64,000 nucleotides of DNA from RH-chloro-G1 sp003670575 (lineage in GTDB: Bacteria; Chloroflexota; Dehalococcoidia; UBA2979). The notes beneath the pieces were generated by a model. The model worked only from the letters and a program-made list of their open reading frames with translations. It was not told the origin of the DNA and did no database searches. The position numbers and the translations under genes were made by a program. The stretch spans positions 3,530 to 67,529 of the forward strand of contig CANMOP010000011.1 in assembly GCA_947499615.1 (NCBI GenBank), written 5' to 3'. Below are positions 28,531 to 41,538 of this stretch, in pieces. Within the stretch, counting starts at the first letter, position 1; every line of letters begins with the position of its first letter.

Positions 28531-28888
28531 CTGCGGCAGCTTATCTCCCGCCGATCCATCTGTCCGGCTGCGGGACGCGACGCCCTCTTCCGCCCTTACC
28601 GACCGAAATCTACGACGATCCACGGGAACGGGCCCGGAAGCCTCCATCACTAACCGCCGGCGTACGCCCACCGCCTCCCGAGACTCCCGCCCCCTGGGGT
28701 CGTAGCCACTTCAAGTCTCCGCGATCCATCGCCCACCCACGCGAACATCCAGCCTCGAGCCCTCACCCAGGCCGCCTCCGCCTAGGATGGCGCACGCTGC
28801 GCCGCCCCCCATGTCGGCCCCAGTCCCCCGGCTAAGGACCTCGGCATCGACCCCCACGCGTTACTGACACGCGACCGCCCGGAAACAC

Positions 28889-28919
28889 AAAAAAGGCGGA
28901 GCCGCATGGCTCCGCCTTT
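28889..28919 (-). terminator. Terminator of the main rRNA operon
   Basis: On the minus strand GGCGGAGCC, ATGC loop and GGCTCCGCC are followed by TTTTTTG. It lies 11 nt downstream of tRNA-fMet and is a textbook rho-independent terminator. Confidence 0.9.
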
Positions 28920-28929
28920 CAAACAAACT

Positions 28930-29004
<75 letters not shown>

Positions 29005-29173
29005 ACGTCGTCACCTCGATCGCACGAGGCGCCTCGTCACCCGAGGCTGCGCACCCCCCGACGAACCGCGTGATCCGACCGGAGAGGCTAACGCCGAAGC
29101 CGAGGCCGCGGCGTCATCTATCGTACACCACCCTCCGAGGAGCGTGACTAACGACAAGCGATGTATGAAGTGC

Positions 29174-29222
29174 AGACGGCACCTACACACAGAATATTGC
29201 GCGAATAGCAGAGAAGCACAGG
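29174..29222 (-). repeat. 3' arm of the pre-23S processing stalk
   Basis: Contains the segment CTATTCGCGCAATATTCTGT (minus strand) and flanking GTGCTTCTCTG and GTAGGTGCCGTC. It is complementary to 32267-32320 upstream of 23S. Such long stems around pre-23S are cut by RNase III. Confidence 0.75.
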
Positions 29223-29268
29223 GCTACGTTCCGAGTCGATCACAGATTGATGTGTGACTGACGAATAG

Positions 29269-32212
<2,944 letters not shown>

Positions 32213-32266
32213 TTCGTCAGAAACACTCTGCGATCAACATGCGTCCGAAGACGCTCGACGAAACGC

Positions 32267-32320
32267 AGCACAATGCTTTCTATTCGCTACTCGCGCAATA
32301 TTCTGTTGTGAAGGTGCCGC
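32267..32320 (-). repeat. 5' arm of the pre-23S processing stalk
   Basis: Complementary to 29174-29222 across more than 35 paired positions with a few interruptions. Next to the mature ends, CTGACGAA (5' side) and TTCGTCAG (3' side) also pair. The arm lies between tRNA-Ala and 23S. Confidence 0.75.
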
Positions 32321-32488
32321 CGTGCGTTGCCTGTCTGGCAACACGCTGCACGTGCGGACGACGACTGCTCGTCGTCCCGAAACCTCGAGGCGCAGCATCT
32401 CATGATACGCACACCTCAACATTACGGGACGACCGCTGTCGTGCTGATACTGTCATGTACGGTGACCGGAACTCACACCACCTCAGGC

Positions 32489-32564
32489 TGGTGGAGCCGG
32501 AGGGATTCGAACCCCCGACATCCGCCTTGCAAAGGCGGCGCTCTCCCAGCTGAGCTACGGCCCC
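32489..32564 (-). tRNA. tRNA-Ala (TGC)
   Basis: 76 nt with encoded CCA. The acceptor stem GGGGCCG pairs with CGGCTCC, the anticodon loop is TTTGCAA, and TTCGAATC is the T-loop. Located in the 16S-23S spacer. Confidence 0.96.
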
Positions 32565-32616
32565 GCCGTAAGCGAGTGACCAGACGTCGACCCCAAGACA
32601 CCCGCCCAGAGCATTC

Positions 32617-32693
32617 TGGTGGGCCATCCTGGATTCGAACCAGGGACCTCAGTCTTATCAGGACTGCGCTCTAACCAACTGAGCTAATGGCCC
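32617..32693 (-). tRNA. tRNA-Ile (GAT)
   Basis: 77 nt with encoded CCA. Acceptor GGGCCAT pairs with ATGGCCC, and the anticodon loop is CTGATAA. First tRNA of the 16S-23S spacer, followed by tRNA-Ala, the usual bacterial pair. Confidence 0.96.
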
Positions 32694-32774
32694 CCGACGC
32701 CGCCTGGCGCAAGCGAGCCGACACTTCGCACACAAAGCCCACGCCTTGGACACGTCCGTGCCGGCTACGCCTCG

Positions 32775-32804
32775 CACATTGACAGCTGGATAGCAGACAG
32801 AAGC
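32775..32804 (-). repeat. 3' arm of the pre-16S processing stalk
   Basis: Minus-strand GCTTCTGTCTGCTATCCA and beyond is the complement of the 16S leader segment at 34688-34717. The remaining spacer 32694-33042 shows no other feature. Confidence 0.8.
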
Positions 32805-33042
32805 CTCGTCAGGGTTCCACCACGAGGTTTCCTACGCAACCATCAACCAACCTCGAAAGGAAGACTGATGACCAACGCAGGTACGTACGTCGACACCCGC
32901 TGAGGTGCCCCGAAGGGACTCAGACGGTCTGCCCTCTCCCGACCACCAAAGGCGGTCATTGAAGGGCTGCCACGCTCGACCTGGGAATGTACCGGGCCCC
33001 ACCACACACCGTGTGCGGGACCGAACCGGCAGTTATTCCTTA

Positions 33043-34527
<1,485 letters not shown>

Positions 34528-34530
34528 ACA

Positions 34531-34561
34531 GTCCGGTGTACCGGAAACCGGTAGACCGGAC
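34531..34561 (-). repeat. Hairpin immediately upstream of mature 16S
   Basis: GTCCGGT and ACCGGAC arms with a second internal CCGG/CCGG pairing, ending 4 nt before the 16S 5' end. Probably a leader structure involved in 16S maturation. Confidence 0.5.
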
Positions 34562-34687
34562 AGAAGAGCTTTCATTACATTCAATTCGACCATGCCGCAT
34601 CACTCCGGCACCCACGTGCATGCTTGCGCACACGCGTCAGTGTCCGTTGAGATGCAGCGGGACAGGATTGACGGGAATCCTGTTACT

Positions 34688-34717
34688 GCTTCTGTCTGCT
34701 ATCCAAGTGTAAATGTG
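34688..34717 (-). repeat. 5' arm of the pre-16S processing stalk
   Basis: Complementary to 32775-32804, with an uninterrupted core of 18 bp (minus strand TGGATAGCAGACAGAAGC). Together they bracket 16S and form the expected RNase III substrate. Confidence 0.8.
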
Positions 34718-34748
34718 CGTCGCGCTCACCCGGTGAGCGCGTTCAATT

Positions 34749-34777
34749 AACTTACTTGCTGGGTGCTAAGTCGTCAA
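34749..34777 (-). promoter_or_regulatory. Main rRNA operon promoter
   Basis: Minus-strand TTGACG (34777-34772), 17-nt spacer, TAAGTT (34754-34749), with an A-rich stretch upstream that may act as UP element. It starts 20 nt after the tilS stop, and the leader to 16S would be about 215 nt. Confidence 0.6.
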
Positions 34778-34797
34778 TGGGCTGAAAGACTTTTCTT

Positions 34798-35940
34798 TCA
34801 GATTTCACTACGATCAGCATACCAACCCACCCCCTCGGCCACCGTTGCCTCCTGCGAGGCGCTGGCGACGGCCTGGAGACGCAGCATCGAGGCGGTCACC
34901 CGCCCCTCTATGCCTCCATGGAGGGCGACGCGCCTGCCGGTTCTGGCAAGCGCGCGTAAGAGCTCTTCGACCTGACCGTGCTCAAGGTTGAGGCCGGCCT
35001 GGTGTGCAGCGATTGCAAGGATGCGCGAAGAGACGGCTGGTGGCAAGGCCCGGAGCATCGCCCGGTCCAGCGTCACCCCGTGGGTCTCCCTCCGCACGAT
35101 GCCCCGGGCTGCTTCGGTAGCGATGGCATTCAGGGCATCGTCGTCACGACGCGCGAGTTCGGCGAAGCGTGCGATTGCTTCATCCGCACGGGGGTTTACG
35201 CCGCGTAGCGCCGGAAGAACGTCGTGCCGAACGCGGTTGCGGGCATATGCCGACAGCAGATTCGTTGGGTCAAGCCGTGGGATCACCCCGAGTGCTGCGA
35301 GGTAGCGCTCGACGGCGTTCCGGCGCACGGCCAACAACGGCCGCAGGATGCCGGGCTGCTCTCCGCGCCCCGGCTGCGGCCACCAGTCGGCCATCGACAT
35401 CGCGGCGGCGCCGCCGACGCCGGTACCGCGCGCCAGCCTAAGCAGGACGGTCTCCGCCTGGTCATCCAGGGTGTGCCCTGTGACGCACCAATTTGCGCCT
35501 GCGTTCCGGGCAGCCGTTGCCAGCCAGCGGTAGCGTGCCTCGCGGGCGGCGGCTTCGGAGTTCGCCGGTTGGCGCGGCGCACGACCGGCGAAGGCAGACA
35601 CGCCGAGTCGTTGCGCGAGGGCCTGTACCGCCGCGATGTCCTGAGCCACCTCATCGGTCGGGCGTAGCCGGTGGTCAAAGGTGGCGGCGATCACCGTGCC
35701 GCCGTCGCCGCCTTCGCGGCTACCGTGTGGCCGATGCCAGGCGCGCGCGACGGCAACGAGCGCTGCCGACGAGTCCGGACCACCGGAGCAGGCAACCAGT
35801 ACCGTGTCGCCGCTCACAAGGTGGGCGCGCAACTGCGTCGCCACGCGGCGCTCGAAGGCGGCAGTCAGGCGATTGCGAGGTATCTCGTCCACGTCAGGAG
35901 AGTACTGCGGAGCCGCAGGTGACGACGGGATGGCGGTCAC
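34798..35940 (-). CDS. tilS: tRNA(Ile)-lysidine synthase
   Basis: Converts C34 of the CAT-anticodon tRNA-Ile to lysidine, so that it reads AUA. The 380-aa PP-loop ATPase carries SGGPDS at residues 52-57, DHRLRP, and TGHTLDDQAETVLLRLARG. The C-terminal half contains the TilS middle and partial C-terminal domains and is divergent. GTG 35940 begins 8 nt after the FtsB-like gene; an internal start nearer the PP-loop is possible because the first 25 residues are unconserved. Confidence 0.93.
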   Translation of the reverse strand: MTAIPSSPAAPQYSPDVDEIPRNRLTAAFERRVATQLRAHLVSGDTVLVACSGGPDSSAALVAVARAWHRPHGSREGGDGGTVIAATFDHRLRPTDEVAQDIAAVQALAQRLGVSAFAGRAPRQPANSEAAAREARYRWLATAARNAGANWCVTGHTLDDQAETVLLRLARGTGVGGAAAMSMADWWPQPGRGEQPGILRPLLAVRRNAVERYLAALGVIPRLDPTNLLSAYARNRVRHDVLPALRGVNPRADEAIARFAELARRDDDALNAIATEAARGIVRRETHGVTLDRAMLRALPPAVSSRILAIAAHQAGLNLEHGQVEELLRALARTGRRVALHGGIEGRVTASMLRLQAVASASQEATVAEGVGWYADRSEI

Positions 35941-35948
35941 CTATTCGG

Positions 35949-36347
35949 TTAACGCGCGAACAGCGCTTCCCACCAACGTTGGCCCGGCTTCCGCTCCGGG
36001 AGCGGCGCGGTAGGACCATCGACGCTGACGGCGGTCTCGCCGGGACGCACGAGTCCGAATTGCGTGCGCGCAATCGCTTCCACGTACTCATCGGAGGAGA
36101 GGTATTCGCGCAGGCCTTTGAGTTCAGCCCGCTGTCGCCGCAGTTGCTCAACCTGCCGTGTGAGGTCGCCGCGCTGCTGCTCCAGCGTCCAGCCGTTCAC
36201 GGCCGTCTGCGCGGCGGAATATACGAAGAGCCCAAGGAACAGCAAAGCGATCGCCAGCACCGCGTGCGCCGGCCCAACAGTGAGCAGCCGCAGGCTTGCC
36301 AACGCACGCCAGCCCCATCCAAGCACGCCGAAACCAGGGAGCCCCAT
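35949..36347 (-). CDS. FtsB/DivIC-family septum protein
   Basis: A 132-aa bitopic protein with one transmembrane helix at about residues 29-47. It is followed by a coiled coil (LEQQRGDLTRQVEQLRRQRAEL, about 54-78) and the DivIC signature around EYVEAIARTQFGLVRPGE. Such proteins connect FtsL, FtsQ/DivIB and FtsW/FtsI at the division site. It is cotranscribed with tilS, 8 nt apart, an arrangement also seen in Firmicutes (divIC near tilS). Confidence 0.85.
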   Translation of the reverse strand: MGLPGFGVLGWGWRALASLRLLTVGPAHAVLAIALLFLGLFVYSAAQTAVNGWTLEQQRGDLTRQVEQLRRQRAELKGLREYLSSDEYVEAIARTQFGLVRPGETAVSVDGPTAPLPERKPGQRWWEALFAR

Positions 36348-36509
36348 TTGGCAACCTCACGTTGCCCCGCCTCGGTCACCCTATCAGACCTGGCGGACAG
36401 GCTCAATTTCATCGTCGCGCGACCGGCTCGCACGGCTCCCCTACGCACGCGCGGCCGCTCGGTCGATGATCGCATCAACGCCCGCACCGGCACGGCCTCA
36501 GAGGCAATG

Positions 36510-37046
36510 ATGGCCACACCCACGGGCGTTCCCCGCTCGTACGGACATTGGCGTGACGGTGCCAAGCCGGGCGCACGTGCCACGAAGCCCAGGCTCACGA
36601 CCCCGCCCATGTCGCCGGCGAATCTCGACCCACCGGCAAATCATCATCCGAGCCCCGAGGAGATCCGCGACCGCCTCGATCAGATCGCGAAGCGGCGTGG
36701 CGCTCGGGAGCGGCTCCGTGACCCGTCCGAGGTACAGCGCGCCGAGGCCGCCAGAGAGGCGATCGACCCAGACCCCGTCCGCGCCGGATTGATCAGCCTG
36801 GCCCGCCAACGGCAGGTTCGTGAGGAGCTGCGTCTGCCCGAGCAGGACTGGTACGTCGCCGAGTCGGAGCCAGCCGACGATGCCGATCCGACTCGCAGCG
36901 CGTTGTCACGTATCGCACGCCAACACCGCTCAGATGCCGAAATAGATGCAACGGCGATGGAGCACGTCGATGCACAGATCTGGAGTCAAGTAGTGAACGC
37001 CGCTGGTCCGCTTATGGACGACCCGGGATCGCCAACCCCACGTTGA
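36510..37046 (+). CDS. Hypothetical protein, 178 aa
   Basis: I do not recognise this gene. The reading frame is plausible: AGAGG lies five bases before ATG 36510, and the product is acidic and helical from about residue 50 (SPEEIRDRLDQIAKRRGARE). It has repeated Arg/Ala-rich helices and ends in Pro. No signal peptide, membrane span or known motif is seen. A shorter form from ATG 36609 is possible. Its 3' end overlaps the convergent phosphoglycerate-mutase-like gene by 35 bp. Confidence 0.45.
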   Translation: MATPTGVPRSYGHWRDGAKPGARATKPRLTTPPMSPANLDPPANHHPSPEEIRDRLDQIAKRRGARERLRDPSEVQRAEAAREAIDPDPVRAGLISLARQRQVREELRLPEQDWYVAESEPADDADPTRSALSRIARQHRSDAEIDATAMEHVDAQIWSQVVNAAGPLMDDPGSPTPR

Positions 37047-37629
37047 GGCTCACCAGCGTCCACAGACCGTCGGCACCAACCTCGACGAGGCTGGTCGACG
37101 CCAGATCGGTCCGAAATGCCCGCATCGCGGCCAGCGGAACCGCCATTGCTCGGCAGAGCAACGCGTGCAGCGCAAGGTTGTGCGAGACCACCGCGACCGT
37201 CTGGCCCTGATATCCCGCCGCGATCGCCTCGGCAGCGGCCAGCATGCGGCGCTGCGCCTCCTGTAATGTCTCGCCCCCGGGCATCCGCACCTCCGAGGGG
37301 TCGACCCGCCATCGCTCCAGCAGCTCCGGAGCGGCGGCACGCAGTTCCTCGCCCGTCAGCCCATCGAGGTCACCATGGTCCATCTCGAGTAGTCGCTCAT
37401 CGAGGCGCACCCCGACGCCGCACCGCATCGCAATCGCCTCGGCAGTTTCCACGGCTCGGCGCGCTGGGCTTGCGAACACCGCCACGGGTGCGTGCGCGGC
37501 GATCGATTCCGCGACCGCCGCTGCCTGCGCCGCGCCGCGCGCCGTGAGCGGAAGGTCGAGGCGCCCCTGAGTGCGTCCGGTGGCGTTCGCCTCAGTCTCC
37601 GCGTGACGGATCAGGAGCAGTCGCGTCAC
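37012..37629 (-). CDS. Histidine phosphatase (phosphoglycerate mutase-like)
   Basis: A 205-aa histidine-phosphatase-superfamily enzyme. The phospho-acceptor lies in LIRHAETEANATG at the N-terminus, with FASPARRAVETAEAI, LLEMDHGDLDGLT and the second catalytic His in VVSHNLALHALL. This resembles cobalamin-pathway CobC or broad-specificity phosphatases rather than glycolytic dPGM. Start GTG 37629 is chosen because the core motif begins only six residues later. The specific substrate is unknown. Confidence 0.85.
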   Translation of the reverse strand: MTRLLLIRHAETEANATGRTQGRLDLPLTARGAAQAAAVAESIAAHAPVAVFASPARRAVETAEAIAMRCGVGVRLDERLLEMDHGDLDGLTGEELRAAAPELLERWRVDPSEVRMPGGETLQEAQRRMLAAAEAIAAGYQGQTVAVVSHNLALHALLCRAMAVPLAAMRAFRTDLASTSLVEVGADGLWTLVSLNVGLAIPGRP

Positions 37630-37658
37630 CGCACGAACGGCACCCGGCGCACCACTGG

Positions 37659-38375
37659 TCACTGGAACCGGCCCCACTCCCGCCACGCGCGAAGCGCCAG
37701 ACGCGGGTGATCCACCTCGATCGCGGTGCGGATGATGCTTGCGGGCGACGCATCGGTGCCGAGCGCGGCAAGCAGCGAGGCCGGCCGCATGGTGCGGTCG
37801 TGCGTCAGCACCAGCTGCATCGCGAGGCATGTGGCGTCGCCGCTCCCCGGCTCAACCACCTCAAGGCGACGCACCATCGCCCGCAGGTCGAATGTGCGGA
37901 TACGTTCGCCACGGTGCTCCTCCCACTCAAGCGTGGGATGCGACAGGAGGGCCGCCACCCGCTCCCGCAGCATCGGTGGGCGGACGGCCTCACCGCCCGC
38001 CTCTCTGGCCCCGTCAGCGGGCCAGCAGACGAGGTAGTGCGCCGCGCGCACCAGCATCGCCAGCGAGGGCAGGCGGTCGCCGAGTTCTTCGGAGCACAAC
38101 GGCACCGCGCCGTCGGGCGCGTGCGGTGCAACCCGCTGCCACACCGTGTCGGCCTCCCCCGCGCTCGCTAGCCAGACGTCCAGCACCTCCCGCTCGCCCG
38201 AGATTCCCGCCGGGAGGGGCGGACCCAGCTCGATGTGGCCCCGCCGCCCCCCATCGGAGCGCGCGAGCGAGAGCCCTGCCGCCTCGAACGCGCGGGTCCA
38301 CGCCCCGGCAAGTCGACCCTCGTGTGGCCCAGCGGATGCGGTCTGGCTGTAGGTGAGTCGAATACGCGATGTCAT
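37659..38375 (-). CDS. DUF2344 (TIGR03936-like) radical-SAM-linked protein
   Basis: A 238-aa protein matching the DUF2344 family: a start RIRLTYSQTASAG and GRLAGAWTRAFEAAGLSLARS, then ELGPPLPAGISGEREVLDVWL and a C-terminal half with YDLR-like TFDLRAMV and MRPASLLAALG. Members are normally fused or adjacent to a B12-binding radical SAM protein and lie near rne/rng and rplU; here no partner is adjacent. Function is unknown. ATG 38375 leaves a 7-nt gap from the deacetylase stop. Confidence 0.75.
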   Translation of the reverse strand: MTSRIRLTYSQTASAGPHEGRLAGAWTRAFEAAGLSLARSDGGRRGHIELGPPLPAGISGEREVLDVWLASAGEADTVWQRVAPHAPDGAVPLCSEELGDRLPSLAMLVRAAHYLVCWPADGAREAGGEAVRPPMLRERVAALLSHPTLEWEEHRGERIRTFDLRAMVRRLEVVEPGSGDATCLAMQLVLTHDRTMRPASLLAALGTDASPASIIRTAIEVDHPRLALRAWREWGRFQ

Positions 38376-38382
38376 GCGGGCA

Positions 38383-39213
38383 TTATCCGCCCCGCATCGC
38401 ATCGGAGAGCGTGGTCACTCGCCAGCCCGCTGCAGCCCATGCTCGCAGCACCCGAGGCAGTACCTCGCGGGTTTGCTCGCTGTCGCAGTGGCTCACCGTG
38501 ATCACCCCGTTCCCGAGGTTAGGCGCGCGCAGCAGGTTCTGCTCCACCTGCGCGGCGGTGAATGGCCGCCAGTCACCAGAATCACCGGTCAGCGGCCCCT
38601 GCTCGTCGCTCCCGATCGTCCAGAAGGCGTGCTGCGTCCATCCCGCCGACGCTGCGGCCGCCAGCACGCGGTTGTCCCGCGCCGCCGAGGGTGCCCGCCA
38701 TAGCGGCCTGGTGGTCTTGCCGGTGATGGCGACGAACGTTCGCTCGGCTGCCTCAAGGTCGGCGACGATCTGCGCGTCCGTGAGGTCGCGATAGTCCGGA
38801 TGCGTGTCGCTGTGGCTCGCGAACTCGTGGCGGGCGGCAATCTCGCGTGCGAGGTCGGGGTAGGCGCGCACCCAGTCCCCGATCATGAAGAACGTCGCGG
38901 ACACGTTGGCCTCGCGCAGTACGCGTAGGATCTCGGCGGTCGGGCCGGCGTGGCCACCACAATCGAAGGTCATCGCAATCTCGTGGCGCGAGGGGTTCGC
39001 TCGCTCGATCTCGTTCGCCACGCCGGGATTTGCCGCAGGCCCCGAGGTGGCTGCTGCACGAGCAGTCGCCGTCGCGCTCGATGTGGCGGCGAGCGTCACG
39101 GCAGAGGTCGCCACCGCTGGCGTTGCGGGAGGCGGCGGTGTGGTCCAGCCACTCGCGACCGCTATCAGTGCCAGCATCGCCGCAAGCGCGCCGGTTACCC
39201 GCCTGCGGCCCAT
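38383..39213 (-). CDS. Exported polysaccharide deacetylase
   Basis: A 276-aa carbohydrate esterase 4 (NodB) protein. An N-terminal membrane/signal segment (residues 8-22) is followed by a Ser/Thr/Ala-rich linker to about 65. The NodB core follows, with MTFDCGG (motif 1; the usual second Asp is Cys here), SHSDTHPDY (motif 2 zinc His pair), WRAPSAAR (motif 3) and the C-terminal VITVSHCD. It may trim acetyl groups from peptidoglycan or another surface glycan. The change of TFDDG to TFDCG could weaken metal binding. ATG 39213 overlaps the meaB end by 19 nt. Confidence 0.83.
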   Translation of the reverse strand: MGRRRVTGALAAMLALIAVASGWTTPPPPATPAVATSAVTLAATSSATATARAAATSGPAANPGVANEIERANPSRHEIAMTFDCGGHAGPTAEILRVLREANVSATFFMIGDWVRAYPDLAREIAARHEFASHSDTHPDYRDLTDAQIVADLEAAERTFVAITGKTTRPLWRAPSAARDNRVLAAAASAGWTQHAFWTIGSDEQGPLTGDSGDWRPFTAAQVEQNLLRAPNLGNGVITVSHCDSEQTREVLPRVLRAWAAAGWRVTTLSDAMRGG

Positions 39214-40160
39214 CGGCTCCGCAGTTCGACCAGGAGCGTCTCCGCCGCGGAGCGTGGGTCGCGCCGACGTGCCGCCACCTCGGTGATAAGCGAGGTCAGC
39301 ACACTCTCGGCGTCGGCCGATGCGATCACCTCGCGGTACAGCGCGGCGCGGGCGAGCGAGATGATCTGCGCTTCCGCCAACGTCCGCCGCTCCTCGTCCG
39401 CATGGCTGGAGGATCGGAGGTGTTCGTGGTGTCGGTCGATGGCGTCGACGAGCTCGGGGATGCCGTCGGCAGTGCGCGCGGTGGCCTTGAGCACGGGCGT
39501 GACCCACGCTCGAGGCGGCGCGAGCGCCAGCAGTCCGCGCATCTGCATGATCGCCGTGTCCGCGCCAGCGAGGTCGGCCTTGTTGACGACCATGATCTGC
39601 GCGATCTCCATCAGTCCGGCCTTCATCGACTGCACGTCGTCGCCGCCAGCTGGGGTCGCGACCAGTACGGTGGTCTGCGTGGCGCTGGCGACCTCGACCT
39701 CGTCCTGGCCAGCCCCGACGGTCTCGACGATGACGACGTCGTAGCCGGCGGCGTCCATGACGTCGACGACTCCCGATGCGGTCTCCGCGAGCCCGCCGAG
39801 GTTGCCTCGAGATGCCATGGAACGCATGAACACCCCGCCATCGGCTGTCAGATCCTGCATGCGGATGCGGTCGCCGAGGATCGCGCCGTGCGAGAACGGA
39901 GATGACGGGTCGACGGCGACGATGCCGACCGTCCGCCCGCGTCGACGCTCCTCACGCGCCAGCGCGCCGACCAGCGTCGACTTTCCCGCGCCCGCAGAGC
40001 CGGTGATGCCTACAGTGTGTGCCCGTCCGGTATGCGGATAGAGCCGCGCGAGCACCTCACGCCCGGTAGCCGTGTCCGCCTCGACAAGCGTGATCGCGCG
40101 CGCAAGGGCGTGTCGGTCGCCGGCAGCGACGCGTTCGACGAGGTCAGCAGCTGCCACCAC
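39195..40160 (-). CDS. meaB: MeaB/ArgK-type G3E GTPase, methylmalonyl-CoA mutase chaperone
   Basis: GTPase that gates cofactor loading and protects the B12 mutase from inactivation. The 321-aa product has Walker A GSAGAGKST, a G3E Asp in VDPSSPFS, the switch region DRIRMQDL, IVETVGAGQDE and the base motif NKADL. GTG 40160 overlaps the stop of the mutase small-subunit gene by one base. Its place at the end of mcmA-mce-B12 subunit-meaB makes the mutase its evident client. Confidence 0.95.
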   Translation of the reverse strand: MVAAADLVERVAAGDRHALARAITLVEADTATGREVLARLYPHTGRAHTVGITGSAGAGKSTLVGALAREERRRGRTVGIVAVDPSSPFSHGAILGDRIRMQDLTADGGVFMRSMASRGNLGGLAETASGVVDVMDAAGYDVVIVETVGAGQDEVEVASATQTTVLVATPAGGDDVQSMKAGLMEIAQIMVVNKADLAGADTAIMQMRGLLALAPPRAWVTPVLKATARTADGIPELVDAIDRHHEHLRSSSHADEERRTLAEAQIISLARAALYREVIASADAESVLTSLITEVAARRRDPRSAAETLLVELRSRWAAGG

Positions 40161-40570
40161 TAGGAACGCTCGGGCGCGTTCTCACGCACAAAGGCGATGA
40201 TGTCGTTGGTGTCCGTGCCCGGGCCGAAGACGCCCGTGAAACCCATCGCGGTCACTGCCGGGATGTCGCCCTCGGGGATGATGCCGCCGCAGAACAGCAG
40301 CACATCGTCCACGCCGCGCTTGCGCAGCTCGGCGATCACGCGCGGGAACAGCTCCAAGTGCGCGCCGGAGAGGATCGAGAGCCCCACCACCGCCACGTCC
40401 TCCTGCAGCGCCGCCTCCGCTATCATCTCGGGGGTTTGGCGGATGCCGGTGTAAATCACTTCCATTCCGGCGTCGCGAAGCGCGCGCGCCACAACTTTGG
40501 CGCCACGATCGTGCCCATCGAGGCCTGGCTTCGCGACCAGTACGCGGATCGTTCCCCGCTCTGTCGTCAT
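40160..40570 (-). CDS. Methylmalonyl-CoA mutase small (B12-binding) subunit
   Basis: A free-standing 136-aa cobalamin-binding domain. GLDGHDRGAK gives the DxHxxG motif (D18, H20, G23) whose His ligates cobalt. It is followed by GLSILSGAH and LLFCGGIIP, the other dimethylbenzimidazole-pocket loops. It pairs with the separate catalytic subunit encoded at 41539-43194, as in archaeal and Chloroflexi two-subunit mutases. It begins 20 nt after the epimerase stop. Confidence 0.94.
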   Translation of the reverse strand: MTTERGTIRVLVAKPGLDGHDRGAKVVARALRDAGMEVIYTGIRQTPEMIAEAALQEDVAVVGLSILSGAHLELFPRVIAELRKRGVDDVLLFCGGIIPEGDIPAVTAMGFTGVFGPGTDTNDIIAFVRENAPERS

Positions 40571-40589
40571 CGCCGAACTCCTCTCGCGA

Positions 40590-41408
40590 TTACCGCTTGA
40601 ACTGGATCAACTGAATGCTGAGACCGAACGCCTGATCCGCCGAGATCGAGGTGCGCACGCTGTTGGGCAGCACACCCGGTGTCGCGTCCGGGATGGTGAT
40701 CCCGGCCGCTCGATACCGCGCCACCTCGGCGGCGATGTCCTGTACCTCAATCGCAACCATAGAGGCTGCGCCCTCGCCATTCTCGGCGATCTGCTTCGCA
40801 AGGGCTGCCTCCGGGGTCGCCGGGGCGATCAACTCCACCATGCACTGGCCGGTCGGCATCTGTCCGATGAGCGTGCCGGTGTCGCTGGGGCCAATCGTGT
40901 TCACCAGCGGCAGCCCTACGACGTCATTCCAGCGCTTCGCGGCGGCCTGGAGGTCGCTCACTCGTACCGCGAGGTGGTCGAACCCCTTCGCGGTCGAGGC
41001 GTGCGCTCCGGCCGGCGGCTGCGCCAGCTCCACCAGCACGCCGTGCATCGACCGCGGGTGGATGAACGCCACCTCGCCGGCGAGCCCGACGCGTGGCGTC
41101 TTGTCGATGATCTCCAACCCGAGCGCCTCGATGCGTGCGAGCTCGCCTCGGATGTCGTCCGTGCTAAAGCAGAAGTGGTGCAGCGTCGGCCCTCGACTAT
41201 CGAGGAAGCGCGACACACCGGTATCGGCGCGCGTGGGCTGCAGCAGCTCGATCTCATTCTCGCCGCATGCGAGCAACACGCCTCGCACGCCCTGCTCTTC
41301 CACCACCTGGTCGGCGGTGACGGTCAGGCCCATGAGGTCGCGAAAGAACTTCAACGCCAGATCGGCGTCCGGAAGCACGACTGCGACGTGGTGCAAACCA
41401 GTGATCAT
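40590..41408 (-). CDS. mce: Methylmalonyl-CoA epimerase with a second VOC domain
   Basis: Interconverts (S)- and (R)-methylmalonyl-CoA. At 272 aa it is twice the usual size. Residues 1-132 are a standard epimerase VOC domain with metal ligands H7, E54, H78 and the catalytic E127. Residues 142-270 form a second VOC domain that keeps H145 and E192, but the positions of H78 and E127 read M217 and Q266. The second half is probably structural or binds a ligand without catalysis. Most family members are ~140 aa homodimers with two intramolecular modules, so this is a tandem form. Confidence 0.85.
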   Translation of the reverse strand: MITGLHHVAVVLPDADLALKFFRDLMGLTVTADQVVEEQGVRGVLLACGENEIELLQPTRADTGVSRFLDSRGPTLHHFCFSTDDIRGELARIEALGLEIIDKTPRVGLAGEVAFIHPRSMHGVLVELAQPPAGAHASTAKGFDHLAVRVSDLQAAAKRWNDVVGLPLVNTIGPSDTGTLIGQMPTGQCMVELIAPATPEAALAKQIAENGEGAASMVAIEVQDIAAEVARYRAAGITIPDATPGVLPNSVRTSISADQAFGLSIQLIQFKR

Positions 41409-41538
41409 CGATCGGGCTCCATCTCTGCATGTCCGCGCCGGGGCGCACTGGGCGCGCGGGGCGCACCTCGATGATGATAGCGTGCCGCGTCGCGCGCACC
41501 CGCGAGGCGCGCTCAGGCGACGCGGCGATCCGTCAGCC

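Noticed and set aside
28030..28705. Open frames on both strands in the gene-poor stretch
   Set aside because: Low-complexity, repeat-derived peptides without start signals or known motifs.
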